A stretch of DNA of 64,000 nucleotides, taken from Oscillospiraceae bacterium. Lineage in GTDB: Bacteria; Bacillota; Clostridia; Oscillospirales; Acutalibacteraceae. This document shows, piece by piece, positions 16,906 to 25,447 of the stretch (its first letter is position 1; the number at the start of each line of letters is the position of its first letter). The stretch lies in assembly GCA_902762875.1 (NCBI GenBank), contig CACWPS010000005.1, forward strand, positions 62,001 to 126,000, written 5' to 3'. The notes beneath the pieces are model-generated. The model was not told the origin of the DNA. It was given only the letters and a program-made list of their open reading frames with translations, and searched no databases. Both the position numbers and the translations under genes were made by a program.

Positions 16906-17916
16906 ATGAAGGTTAAGCAAATTGTATTCACAAAGCCCGGCATTGCTGAGCTTCTTGAAAAGGAGCTTGAGGCTCCTAAGGCAAACGAGGTGCAGGTAAG
17001 GCTTGCGGTTTCAACCATAAGCAGCGGAACGGAAAGGGCAAATCTGATAGGTGACCCTAATGTAAATACTAACAGCGGGGGCGCTGTGATATTCCCGAGA
17101 GTTTTAGGCTACAGCTCCTCAGGCGTGGTTGAGGCTGTGGGCGAAGGCGTGACCGATTTTAAGATCGGAGACAGGGTTGCAATGTCCTGGACTACCCATA
17201 CGCAGGTTTTAAATGTCAATCAGGGCTGTGTATATAAGCTGCCCGATAATGTATCCTTTAATGACGGCGCATTATTACATATCAGTATTTTCCCCCTTGC
17301 CGCTATAAGAAAATGCCGTCTTGAAATAGGCGAATCCGCAATAGTAATGGGTATGGGAGTATTGGGGCTTGTTGCGATACCGCTTTTGAAGGCGGCGGGA
17401 GCAGTTCCTGTTATTGCGGTTGACCCGGTTCCCGAAAAGAGAGAAAAGGCGCTCTCGGTCGGTGCGGATTATGCACTTGACCCGTTCGCAGAGGACTTTG
17501 CAAAGACAGTAAAGGAAATAACAGGCGGCGGCGCAAAGGTAGGTATTGAGGTAACAGGCATAGGCGCAGGCCTTGACGGCATACTTGACTGTATGGCGCG
17601 TTTCGGCAGAGTCGCCCTTTTAGGCTGTACCAGAAACAAGGATTTCACTATTGACTATTACAGAAAGGTTCACGGCCCCGGAATTACCCTTGTGGGCGCA
17701 CATACTCAGGCAAGACCGCAGTATGAATCTTCTAACGGCTGGTGGACTCAAAGGGACGATATAGCCACAACCCTTAAGCTTACCGAAATGGGCAGAATCA
17801 AGCTTTCGGATATGATTGACGAGATTCATTCACCTGTCGAAGCTACCGAAGTATATACCCGTCTTGCCAATGAAAAGTCCTTCCCGATGGTTCAGTTTGA
17901 TTGGAGGAAGCTATAA
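16906..17916 (+). CDS. medium-chain (zinc-type) alcohol dehydrogenase family protein
   Basis: MDR-superfamily oxidoreductase of 336 aa: GroES-like N-terminal domain (SSGTERANL, VLGYSSSGVVEAVGEGV), then a Rossmann domain with VMGMGVLGLVAIPLLKAAGA. The four structural-zinc cysteines are absent, so it belongs to the zinc-poor sorbitol/threonine-dehydrogenase-like branch often paired with Gfo/Idh/MocA proteins. The stop codon shares one base with the start of the Gfo gene (TAATG), a tight coupling that supports joint action on one substrate. Ribosome site ACGGAGGGT. Confidence 0.85.
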   Translation: MKVKQIVFTKPGIAELLEKELEAPKANEVQVRLAVSTISSGTERANLIGDPNVNTNSGGAVIFPRVLGYSSSGVVEAVGEGVTDFKIGDRVAMSWTTHTQVLNVNQGCVYKLPDNVSFNDGALLHISIFPLAAIRKCRLEIGESAIVMGMGVLGLVAIPLLKAAGAVPVIAVDPVPEKREKALSVGADYALDPFAEDFAKTVKEITGGGAKVGIEVTGIGAGLDGILDCMARFGRVALLGCTRNKDFTIDYYRKVHGPGITLVGAHTQARPQYESSNGWWTQRDDIATTLKLTEMGRIKLSDMIDEIHSPVEATEVYTRLANEKSFPMVQFDWRKL

Positions 17917-18950
17917 TGAAAAGAATTAAAATAGCCCAGATAGGCGCAGGTCACGACCATGCTCCGGCAGCAATTCAAACCCTAAAGCTTTTAGATAAAG
18001 CGGGAATTTACGAGCTAGTGGGCTATTGCGTAGTCCCCGAGGACAGCGGCAATATTCCTGCAAATTCGTATGAAGGGAATAAGGATTCTTATAAAGATGT
18101 TAAACAGATGTCTTTAGAGGAAATTTTAAATTACAAGGGTCTCCAAGCGGTTGCAATCGAAACCGAGGACAGGGCGCTTACAAAATACGCACTTATGGCG
18201 GCTGAAAAGGGCTTACATATTCAAATGGATAAGCCCGGCGGAATTGACGGCGATGAATTTGACAGGCTTATCGATGCAGTTGAATCAAAAAAGCTTGTTT
18301 TCCATACAGGATATATGTATCGGTACAATCCAGCTGTATTAAAGCTTAAACAGGATATAGCCGAGGGTAAGCTCGGCGACATTATATCCGTAGAAGCACA
18401 GATGAACTGCATACACGGCATTGAAAAGCGCAACTGGATGGGAAATTACCCCGGCGGAATGCTTTACTATTTGGGATGTCATATGATTGATTTGGTTTAT
18501 TCTATTATGGGTGAGCCTGAGGAGATAATACCCTTAAGCTGCTCATCGGGACTTGACGGAACTACCGCAAAGGATTTCGGTATGGCGGTATTCAAGTACA
18601 AAAACGGCGTATCCTTTGCCAAAAGCACCGCTGTGGAGATAGGCGGATTTGAGCGCAGACAGCTTGTGGTTGTAGGCACAAAGGGTACGGTTGAGCTTTG
18701 TCCGTTTGAATGGCTGTCTAACGGGCGAAAGGATGTATTTTCCCCGCAGATTACCGAAGTGAGAGAGGCTTTCTCAGGAAATTGGAGCCAAAAAGGAGAG
18801 CGTCACACCTCCCCCGAATACGGCAGATATGACGCTATGTTCCGTGCCTTTGCCGATTATATAAACGGCGTAAGGTCTAATCCTTACACCTATGAATACG
18901 AAAGAAAATTACATAAGGTGTTACTGAAGGCGTGCGGTGAAGAAATCTAA
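17916..18950 (+). CDS. Gfo/Idh/MocA family oxidoreductase
   Basis: NAD(P)-dependent sugar or cyclitol oxidoreductase of 344 aa. The N-terminal Rossmann fold starts with KIAQIGAGHDH; MDKPGG is the family's conserved substrate/cofactor motif (usually EKP), and GYMYRYNPAV plus GGMLYYLGCHMIDLV complete the signature with its catalytic His. The ATG at 17916 is fused to the upstream stop. With the preceding MDR enzyme it may carry out oxidation and re-reduction of a sugar-like compound. Confidence 0.9.
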   Translation: MKRIKIAQIGAGHDHAPAAIQTLKLLDKAGIYELVGYCVVPEDSGNIPANSYEGNKDSYKDVKQMSLEEILNYKGLQAVAIETEDRALTKYALMAAEKGLHIQMDKPGGIDGDEFDRLIDAVESKKLVFHTGYMYRYNPAVLKLKQDIAEGKLGDIISVEAQMNCIHGIEKRNWMGNYPGGMLYYLGCHMIDLVYSIMGEPEEIIPLSCSSGLDGTTAKDFGMAVFKYKNGVSFAKSTAVEIGGFERRQLVVVGTKGTVELCPFEWLSNGRKDVFSPQITEVREAFSGNWSQKGERHTSPEYGRYDAMFRAFADYINGVRSNPYTYEYERKLHKVLLKACGEEI

Positions 18951-18990
18951 TTTAATAATATAGGCTTTTAAAGCAGAAAGGGAAAAATAT

Positions 18991-19974
18991 ATGAAAGCAA
19001 TTTTAGTAAATGATGACAGATCCTTAAGATGGGACAATGTACCCGACCCCGTTTTAGGTAACGATGACTGCCTTGTAAAAATTGAGGCGGCGGCGCTGAA
19101 TAGAGCGGACTTAATGCAGAGAGAGGGAGATTATCCACCTCCTGCAGGCTGTCCTGAATGGATGGGGCTTGAAATTGCGGGTACTATAGTTGAGATCGCC
19201 GAGGGCGCAAAGGAAAAATCCGACTGGAAGGTTGGGGATAAGGTCTGCGCCTTGCTTGGCGGCGGCGGATATGCCCAGTACGCCAATGTTAAGTACGATA
19301 TGCTTATGCCCGTGCCGAAAAACTGCTCTATGGTAGAGGCGGCGGCAATACCCGAGGCATTTGCGACTGCATACCTTAACCTCTTTATTGAGGGCGGAAT
19401 TAAAGCGGGCAACACCCTTTTAATGAACGCAGGCGCAAGCGGTCTTGCAAGCGTTATTATTCCTATGGCAAAGGCGTTCGGAGTAAGGGTGATCACCACG
19501 GTTTTGACCGATGAAATCGCCGAGAACATAAAACATCTTAACGCCGACAGGGTTGTTGTTACAACAAAGGAAGATATTTCAGAAGTGCTTAAAGAGGAGC
19601 TGGAAAGCGGTCACGGCGTAGATGTTGCTATCGACTGCTTGGGCGGCGAAATAATGGGCAAATGTATCCATTATTTAACCCACGGCGCACGCTGGATTAT
19701 GATAGCGGCTTTGGCGGGGCAGAAAACCGAAATCGACCTTAAGAATATTTATGTAAGAAATGTGCGTATTGTGGGCAGTACATTGCGTTCAAGAACACCC
19801 GAAACTAAGGCGCAGATTTTGGCAAGCCTTGTGCGGGATGTATGGCCTAAGGTTGAAACGGGCGAGGTGAAGCCTACTATCTACAAGGTTCTGCCTATAA
19901 CCGAGGCAGAGGCGGCACAGGATATTCTCTATCGAGGCGAGAATGTAGGAAAGGTAGTATTGACGGTAGAATGA
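18991..19974 (+). CDS. quinone oxidoreductase-like MDR dehydrogenase
   Basis: NAD(P)H-dependent reductase of 327 aa, closest in pattern to the PIG3/QOR branch: RADLMQREGDYPPPAGCPEWMGLEIAG in the GroES-like domain, then LLMNAGASGLASVIIPMAKAFG in the Rossmann domain. These enzymes reduce quinones or activated double bonds and bind no zinc. It overlaps the next gene by four bases (ATGA). Confidence 0.87.
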   Translation: MKAILVNDDRSLRWDNVPDPVLGNDDCLVKIEAAALNRADLMQREGDYPPPAGCPEWMGLEIAGTIVEIAEGAKEKSDWKVGDKVCALLGGGGYAQYANVKYDMLMPVPKNCSMVEAAAIPEAFATAYLNLFIEGGIKAGNTLLMNAGASGLASVIIPMAKAFGVRVITTVLTDEIAENIKHLNADRVVVTTKEDISEVLKEELESGHGVDVAIDCLGGEIMGKCIHYLTHGARWIMIAALAGQKTEIDLKNIYVRNVRIVGSTLRSRTPETKAQILASLVRDVWPKVETGEVKPTIYKVLPITEAEAAQDILYRGENVGKVVLTVE

Positions 19975-20597
19975 TAGATATAATTCCCGTGGATTACGCA
20001 AAATCGGTTTTGCCCGAAAGCTGGGTATACGAAAACGGCTCCGAAGCAAAAAAGCTGCCGATTGTATTCAGAGTATATCTGCTTAAAACCGAAAACCGCA
20101 TTATATTGGTTGATGCGGGCTGTGAGACTATGCCCGGCTTTGATATGAGGGATTTTATAGGCCCTGTAAAGGCGCTCGGGAACAAGGGAATTTCACCCGA
20201 GGAAATAACCGATTTGATTATAACCCACGCCCACCACGACCATATTGAGTGTGCCAAATACTTTAAAAACGCCGCCCTTTATATCCAAAAGGATGAATAC
20301 GAGGCGGGAAAAGGCTATTTGGCTGATAGAATGAATATCCGCACCTTTGATGAGGAAATGCAGATTTGCGGCGGCGTAAAAGCCGTTAAAATCGGCGGTC
20401 ACTCAAAGGGCTCGTCGATTGTTGAAATAACGGGCGAAGACAAGCCGCAGATAATCGCAGGCGACGAGTGCTATATGAGGGACTGCCTTACAAGGCAGAT
20501 TCCCACAGGTATGGCATATAACAGGGAAAAAAGTCGGGCGTTTATCCAAAAATACGGCAGTGGAGAATATACGGTTTTGCTCTGCCACGATATTTAA
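19971..20597 (+). CDS. MBL-fold metallohydrolase, N-acyl homoserine lactonase-like
   Basis: Cytoplasmic zinc hydrolase of 208 aa. The metal motif is THAHHDHIE near residues 82-90, and GGHSKGS and AGDECY supply the further ligands. Layout matches AiiA-type lactonases. Within a sugar-oxidation operon, opening of a sugar lactone is a better guess than quorum quenching, since no acyl-homoserine lactone genes are present; that is inference. The ATG overlaps the previous stop. Confidence 0.83.
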   Translation: MIDIIPVDYAKSVLPESWVYENGSEAKKLPIVFRVYLLKTENRIILVDAGCETMPGFDMRDFIGPVKALGNKGISPEEITDLIITHAHHDHIECAKYFKNAALYIQKDEYEAGKGYLADRMNIRTFDEEMQICGGVKAVKIGGHSKGSSIVEITGEDKPQIIAGDECYMRDCLTRQIPTGMAYNREKSRAFIQKYGSGEYTVLLCHDI

Positions 20598-20608
20598 AAT
20601 ATTATTAG

Positions 20609-20643
20609 GCTCTTTACCGACATTTGCGGTAAAGAGCTTTTTT
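20609..20643 (+). terminator. terminator after the MBL gene
   Basis: GCTCTTTACCG / CGGTAAAGAGC hairpin followed by seven T. Confidence 0.88.
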
Positions 20644-20704
20644 GTATATTAATGAGCATAGTAAAAAAATACTGAATTTTCAAGGATAAAATACGCTGTT
20701 TTGC

Positions 20705-20733
20705 TTGAAAATTCCAATATAATAGGGTATAAT
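20705..20733 (+). promoter_or_regulatory. promoter of the alpha-galactosidase gene
   Basis: TTGAAA at 20705-20710, 17-base spacer, TATAAT at 20728-20733; a 100-base leader follows before the start codon. Confidence 0.7.
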
Positions 20734-20832
20734 GCGCTTGTAGTACAGTATTTTAGAGTGACCGTTTTTTTAGGCACAGTATAATGATACTGCGTGCTTA
20801 GGATTTAAACTAACTGTCAGAAAGGAAAACCT

Positions 20833-23016
20833 ATGATTAAGTTTGACAAAGAGAACGAAATTTTTTATCTTAACACCAAAAGCACAACCTATGCCATAGG
20901 GGTTTGGAATAACGAAAAGCTACTCCACCGCTACTGGGGCAAAAGGCTTGTAAACCCCCTTAATAAAACCGATTTGGGGGATTACAAACGAAGAGGCTTT
21001 GAGGCGGTAGACCTGCCGGGCGCTAATTCCGATATTATCCCCTTTGAATACTCCACCTTCGGCAATGCGGATATGCGTATCCCCTCTGCTGAATTTACCT
21101 TTTCGGACGGAAGCCGTGTATCCAACCTTACATATAAGGGCTATGAGATAATAGAGGGCAAGCCCGCCTTAGAGGGGCTACCCGCCACCTACTGCGAAGA
21201 GGGCGATAAGGTCGAGACCCTTACAATACACCTTGAGGACACCTACCAAAATGTAGATGTTTTCCTTTCCTACTCGGTATTTGAGGACTTCGACGCAATC
21301 ACCCGCAGTACAAGGATTGTAAACAGGGGCGAAAGACTGCTGCTTGACTCGGCAATGAGTGCTACGGTGGATTTTTACGGCAGCCCTGACCGTGAGCTGC
21401 TCCACCTTGACGGTGCGTGGATGCGTGAGCGCTCGATTGTAAGGCAACCGATTGTGGCGGGCAATCAGGGCATAAACAGCCGTTACGGCTGCAGTAATAT
21501 GTTCCACAATCCCTTTATTGCGCTGTGTGATAAAAACGCTGATGAAAATCACGGCAATGTATATGGCTTTAACCTTGTTTACAGCGGGAATTTTACGGCG
21601 GGAGCGGAGAAAAATCCCTTCAACGGCCTGCGTGCTTACATAGGCATTAATCCCACTAATTTTCAGTTTGTTTTAGAGAACGGCGACAGCTTTAGAACCC
21701 CTGAGGCGGTAATGGTTTACTCGTCGAAGGGCCTCGGCGAAATGTCCCGCATTTACCATAAGCTTTACCGCACCCGCCTTTGCAGGGGCAGGTTTAGAGA
21801 TACCGAGCGCTTTGTGCTTATAAATAACTGGGAAGCCACCTATTTTGATTTTAATGAGGATAAGATAGTTGCGATTGCCGAAAAGGCTTCAAAGGTCGGT
21901 ATAGATACAATGGTGCTGGACGACGGCTGGTTCAGCTCCCGTATTGACGATACAAACGGCCTCGGGGACTGGTACGAAAACCGTGACCGCCTGCCGAACG
22001 GCCTTGAGGGACTTGCAAAACGCATAAACGCTCTGGGTATGCGGTTCGGACTGTGGTTTGAGCCGGAAATGGTCAACCCCGGCACCGAGCTTTATAAAAA
22101 CCACCCCGACTGGATTTTGCATACCAAGGGCAGAAAGCCCTCTCAGGCGAGAAATCAGCTGACCCTCGACTATTCAAGGGACGATGTGTGTGATTATATT
22201 ATAGATACCCTAAGCGGAATCTTAAGCCGTGCGAATATAGAGTACATAAAGTGGGATATGAACCGCTGTATGTCTGAGCCCGGCTCGGCTTTTTGGGATG
22301 GCGACCGTCAGGGCGAGGTAATGCACCGCTATATTTTAGGGCTTTACAGGGTGCTTGAAACATTGACACAGCGTTTCCCCAATGTGCTTTTTGAAAGCTG
22401 TTCCAGCGGCGGCTCGAGGTTTGATGCGGGTATGCTTTACTATATGCCCCAAACCTGGACAAGTGATGACAGCGACGCAGTCGAACGCCTTAAAATTCAG
22501 TACGGAACAAGCGTAGTGTATCCCTTTAGCTCAATGGGTGCCCATGTTTCGGCGGTGCCTAATCATCAGGTGGGCAGAATTACAAGCTTTGATATGCGGT
22601 GCAAGGTGGCTTTGATGGGTCAGTTCGGCTTTGAGCTTGACCTTAACAAATGCACAGACGAAGAGCTTAAAACCGCAGAAAGGGCGGTAAAAACCTACCG
22701 TGAATTAGGCGAGGTTTTCCACAAGGGCGACTGCTACCGCTTAAAATCCCCCTTTGAGAGTGAGGTTTGCGCTATAGAATTTGTTTCAGAGGATAAAAAC
22801 ACCGTAATACTCACTATTAACAGCAGTAAGGCTATGCCCAACTCCCCCGATGAGTATATACTGCTTGACGGGCTTGACGAAAATGCGGTTTACACCCTCG
22901 ACGGCACGGATAAGTCTTTCGGCGGCGATTACCTTATGAATATCGGCTGGCATTTTATAAATAACCGTGAAAATCAGTCGGAATTAATATTATTTAAAAA
23001 GGGGCGACCGGATTGA
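20833..23016 (+). CDS. GH36 alpha-galactosidase
   Basis: Cytoplasmic enzyme of 727 aa that releases alpha-1,6-galactose from melibiose and raffinose-type sugars or galactomannan pieces. The order is an N-terminal beta-supersandwich, a central TIM barrel from about residue 330 and a C-terminal beta domain. The nucleophile is the Asp of YIKWDMNR near residue 475; the acid/base Asp is in TSDDSDAVERLKIQYG; WFEPEMVNP is also conserved. No signal peptide, so oligosaccharides must be imported first. Ribosome site AGAAAGGAAA. It stands alone under its own promoter, upstream of GH16 and GH130 genes. Confidence 0.93.
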   Translation: MIKFDKENEIFYLNTKSTTYAIGVWNNEKLLHRYWGKRLVNPLNKTDLGDYKRRGFEAVDLPGANSDIIPFEYSTFGNADMRIPSAEFTFSDGSRVSNLTYKGYEIIEGKPALEGLPATYCEEGDKVETLTIHLEDTYQNVDVFLSYSVFEDFDAITRSTRIVNRGERLLLDSAMSATVDFYGSPDRELLHLDGAWMRERSIVRQPIVAGNQGINSRYGCSNMFHNPFIALCDKNADENHGNVYGFNLVYSGNFTAGAEKNPFNGLRAYIGINPTNFQFVLENGDSFRTPEAVMVYSSKGLGEMSRIYHKLYRTRLCRGRFRDTERFVLINNWEATYFDFNEDKIVAIAEKASKVGIDTMVLDDGWFSSRIDDTNGLGDWYENRDRLPNGLEGLAKRINALGMRFGLWFEPEMVNPGTELYKNHPDWILHTKGRKPSQARNQLTLDYSRDDVCDYIIDTLSGILSRANIEYIKWDMNRCMSEPGSAFWDGDRQGEVMHRYILGLYRVLETLTQRFPNVLFESCSSGGSRFDAGMLYYMPQTWTSDDSDAVERLKIQYGTSVVYPFSSMGAHVSAVPNHQVGRITSFDMRCKVALMGQFGFELDLNKCTDEELKTAERAVKTYRELGEVFHKGDCYRLKSPFESEVCAIEFVSEDKNTVILTINSSKAMPNSPDEYILLDGLDENAVYTLDGTDKSFGGDYLMNIGWHFINNRENQSELILFKKGRPD

Positions 23017-23149
23017 ACGGGAGAGGCCGACCGTTAGGTTGGCGAGGGGATTCCCGTAACCGGGGGATACAATCTAACATCTAAATATACCATTAAAATA
23101 TAAAATTCCTCAACTGATTTTATGCAAAATAACAAAAACGGCGTTTTTA

Positions 23150-23203
23150 TTCTAATTATACGACTCTTTTTTTCTTGAAAATAGATTATAAAAAATATAT
23201 AAT
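23150..23203 (+). promoter_or_regulatory. promoter of the GH16 gene with upstream TTCTAATTATA element
   Basis: TTGAAA at 23175-23180, 17-base spacer, TATAAT at 23198-23203. The element TTCTAATTATACGA begins at 23150, exactly 25 bases before the -35 box. The promoter at 26365 has the near-identical TTCTGATTATATGA at the same distance, suggesting a shared regulator. Bases 23017-23110 before it hold only a small CCCGTAACCGGGG palindrome. Confidence 0.65.
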
Positions 23204-23274
23204 TATTGTGCAAGAATGCACAATATTAGTTGCGTAAAATTCTTAAAAAGAAGAGAGGTTAAGGAGCAAATTTA

Positions 23275-24126
23275 ATGAATTTAGAAAGTAACGGTTATAA
23301 GCTTGTCTGGAATGACGAGTTTGACGGTGATAAGCTTGACCCTGCTAAATGGACGCTGAGAGCGGATATGGCAGGTAATCCCGGCCTCGCCCTCTGCGGC
23401 GAGGAAAATCCTGCGGTTATGCGTTTAGACGACGGAAAGCTTAAGCTTAGCGTGGTAGAAAACCCGGACGGAGAGGAAAAGAAATATTCAACCTGCTATT
23501 CGGTTACCACATTTAACAAAATGAGGTTCAGGTACGGATATCTCGAAATATCTGCAAAAGTTCCCTATATGCAGGGCGCTTGGCCCTCTTTTTGGCTTAA
23601 ATCCCTTGCTGATGATATTTGTCCTACTCCAAAGGCCGATTATATGGCAGAGATTGATGTTTTCGAGGTGTTTTCAACTACTGATACCGCTGTTCCAAAC
23701 CTTCATAAATGGTATGAGCGTATGGTTAAACTGCCTAACGGATATGAAGTGAACCATACACAGGGCGGCGATATGCTTGATAAATCCCTTGAAAAGAAGC
23801 CGTATGTATTTAAGGACATAGCCAACCTTAATAATGAGTATCATACATATGGTTTTGAATGGACACCTGAATATATGGCTATGTCGATTGACGGTGAGGT
23901 ATATTGCACATACGATATTAACAGCAACTATGACGGTTACAGCGATATGAGCGGTTTCCACGATGCGCTGTATATCCTGTTCAATAACCATATTTTCACC
24001 GAGCATAACAACTCCTGGATTACCCGTGCAAAGGTCGATGAGAACACGACCTTTCCGATAGATTACTGGATTGATTATATTCGCCTTTACCAAAAGGAAG
24101 AATACGGCGATTTGTATTTAGGTTAA
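23275..24126 (+). CDS. GH16 family glycoside hydrolase
   Basis: Beta-jelly-roll glycanase of 283 aa, of the laminarinase/lichenase type that cuts beta-1,3 or mixed-linked beta-glucans. The signature E-x-D-x-x-E is present as AEIDVFEVF, with both catalytic glutamates. WNDEFDGDKLDPAKW at the N-terminus and PIDYWIDYIRLYQ at the C-terminus are typical. There is no signal peptide, which is unusual for a polymer-degrading GH16 enzyme and suggests action on imported oligosaccharides. Ribosome site AAGGAG nine bases before the ATG. Confidence 0.9.
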   Translation: MNLESNGYKLVWNDEFDGDKLDPAKWTLRADMAGNPGLALCGEENPAVMRLDDGKLKLSVVENPDGEEKKYSTCYSVTTFNKMRFRYGYLEISAKVPYMQGAWPSFWLKSLADDICPTPKADYMAEIDVFEVFSTTDTAVPNLHKWYERMVKLPNGYEVNHTQGGDMLDKSLEKKPYVFKDIANLNNEYHTYGFEWTPEYMAMSIDGEVYCTYDINSNYDGYSDMSGFHDALYILFNNHIFTEHNNSWITRAKVDENTTFPIDYWIDYIRLYQKEEYGDLYLG

Positions 24127-24142
24127 GCCAAAAGATATAACA

Positions 24143-24228
24143 CAGCCGCATTAAGGCGTTAATAACTTCCGAATTTTACATTGCGGAAAAATCGGTAACA
24201 GGTTAAATAACGCCTTAAATGCGGCTGG
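24143..24228 (+). terminator. long inverted repeat after the GH16 gene
   Basis: CAGCCGCATTAAGGCGTT (24143-24160) pairs with AACGCCTTAAATGCGGCTG (24210-24228) around a 49-base loop; a T-rich stretch follows to 24242. Probable terminator. Confidence 0.5.
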
Positions 24229-24266
24229 TTTATTAGCTTTTTAAATTAAACATACTGTGAGGTCAT

Positions 24267-24380
24267 AGCGTGAAAAATCACGCTAAAAAATATAAAGACG
24301 CCTGTTTCTCGCCTTTGTTACCAAAGGCAACCGAAACAGATGCGATATAATAATCACCATTTCGGTGATTTTGCATCGCA
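24267..24380 (+). promoter_or_regulatory. three consecutive hairpins in the leader of the first GH130 gene
   Basis: Stem 1: AGCGTGA/TCACGCT (24267-24284). Stem 2: CTGTTTC..GCCTTTG/CAAAGGC..GAAACAG (24302-24339). Stem 3: nested TGCGAT..AATCACC/GGTGATT..ATCGCA (24340-24380). They end about 30 bases before the start codon. I know no riboswitch with this form; a structured leader or element remnant is possible. Confidence 0.5.
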
Positions 24381-24411
24381 TTTTGTGTCTTGGAAAGAAA
24401 TGGTGATTATT

Positions 24412-25353
24412 ATGAACGAATTTATTATGCACAGACATCCTGCAAATCCCCTTATTAAGCCCGAGGATTTCCCCGTGCCGGCAGACAGCGTAATGAACTG
24501 CGGCCAGGCAATGTATAAGGGTAAAACCGTACTGCTTGTAGCCGCTATTTACCGCGGACTTGTAAACGGCAAGAAAACGGGCATCCATGTAGCTATGAGC
24601 GACGACGGCATTAACTTTGAAATTGACCCGAACCCGCTTTGCAGTGGAACAGACTTCGGCAGAGATTATATGTTTTATGACTGCTGGGTTATCGACCCGC
24701 GCCTTACCCAGATTGGGGACGAGTATTACATCTGCCGCCCCGGTCAGGGTGCAGTAGGTCCTTGCGCTCTGCTTGAAAAAACAACCGATTTCAAAACAAC
24801 CGAATTTTTAGGCTGTATAGCTTTGCCGCCTAACCGTGTTCCATGCCTTTTCCCAGAGAAAATCGACGGTAAATATGTCCGTCTTGACCGCCCGATGTTC
24901 GGAAGCGGAAAGGGCTGCGGCGAAATTTGGATTTCTTATTCTCCCGACCTGAAGTTCTGGGGCGATTATAAGCCGCTTTTAAAGCCCGGCTTTGCACCGC
25001 AGTTTGATTTTAAGATAGGTCCTACAGTTCCCGCCAAAACAAGCAAGGGTTGGCTGGAGATAATCCACGGCACATGGGATACCTGTGCAGACACCCGCTA
25101 TTCTGTAGGTGCTGTGCTTCTTGACCTTAATGACCCGTCAAAGATAATCGGTCGCTGCAACAGCTGGATTTTAACTCCTCAGGCTGATTACGAGCTTACA
25201 GGCCATGTCAGGGACGTTTGCTTCCCCTGCGGTTGTCTTGTAGACGAGGAAAAGGACGAGATAAGGATTTATTACGGTGCTTCCGATGAGTTCGTTTGCC
25301 TTGCGACAGGCTCTGTTTCTGAGCTTATTGACGCTTGCATTAAGGGCCTTTAA
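24412..25353 (+). CDS. GH130-family protein (beta-mannoside phosphorylase/hydrolase type)
   Basis: Five-bladed beta-propeller enzyme of 313 aa. The blade motifs are visible: GIHVAMSDDGINF, CWVIDPRLTQI, GEIWISYSPDLKFWG, KIGPTVPAKTSKGWLEIIHG and IRIYYGASDE. GH130 members phosphorolyse or hydrolyse beta-mannosides; which reaction applies here cannot be read from the sequence. No signal peptide, so it is cytoplasmic. The ATG at 24412 was chosen since the upstream in-frame codons fall in a hairpin leader. About half the residues match the second GH130 protein at 26659. Confidence 0.82.
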   Translation: MNEFIMHRHPANPLIKPEDFPVPADSVMNCGQAMYKGKTVLLVAAIYRGLVNGKKTGIHVAMSDDGINFEIDPNPLCSGTDFGRDYMFYDCWVIDPRLTQIGDEYYICRPGQGAVGPCALLEKTTDFKTTEFLGCIALPPNRVPCLFPEKIDGKYVRLDRPMFGSGKGCGEIWISYSPDLKFWGDYKPLLKPGFAPQFDFKIGPTVPAKTSKGWLEIIHGTWDTCADTRYSVGAVLLDLNDPSKIIGRCNSWILTPQADYELTGHVRDVCFPCGCLVDEEKDEIRIYYGASDEFVCLATGSVSELIDACIKGL

Positions 25354-25385
25354 GCGGGAATTTTTAGGCGTGTTTTTTTAGATTG

Positions 25386-25414
25386 TTTACAAATCCGAGA
25401 AAATCGGTTATAAT
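25386..25414 (+). promoter_or_regulatory. promoter of the third AraC-family gene
   Basis: TTTACA at 25386-25391, 17-base spacer, TATAAT at 25409-25414; the spacer contains a TCCGAGAAAATCGG palindrome. Confidence 0.65.
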
Positions 25415-25447
25415 GAATATGGGAAGCAGAAACGCTTAGGAGTGATG

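Noticed and set aside
19971-20597. Quorum-quenching role for the lactonase-like protein
   Set aside because: Only the fold and zinc motif support it; the operon is catabolic and a sugar lactone is a simpler substrate.
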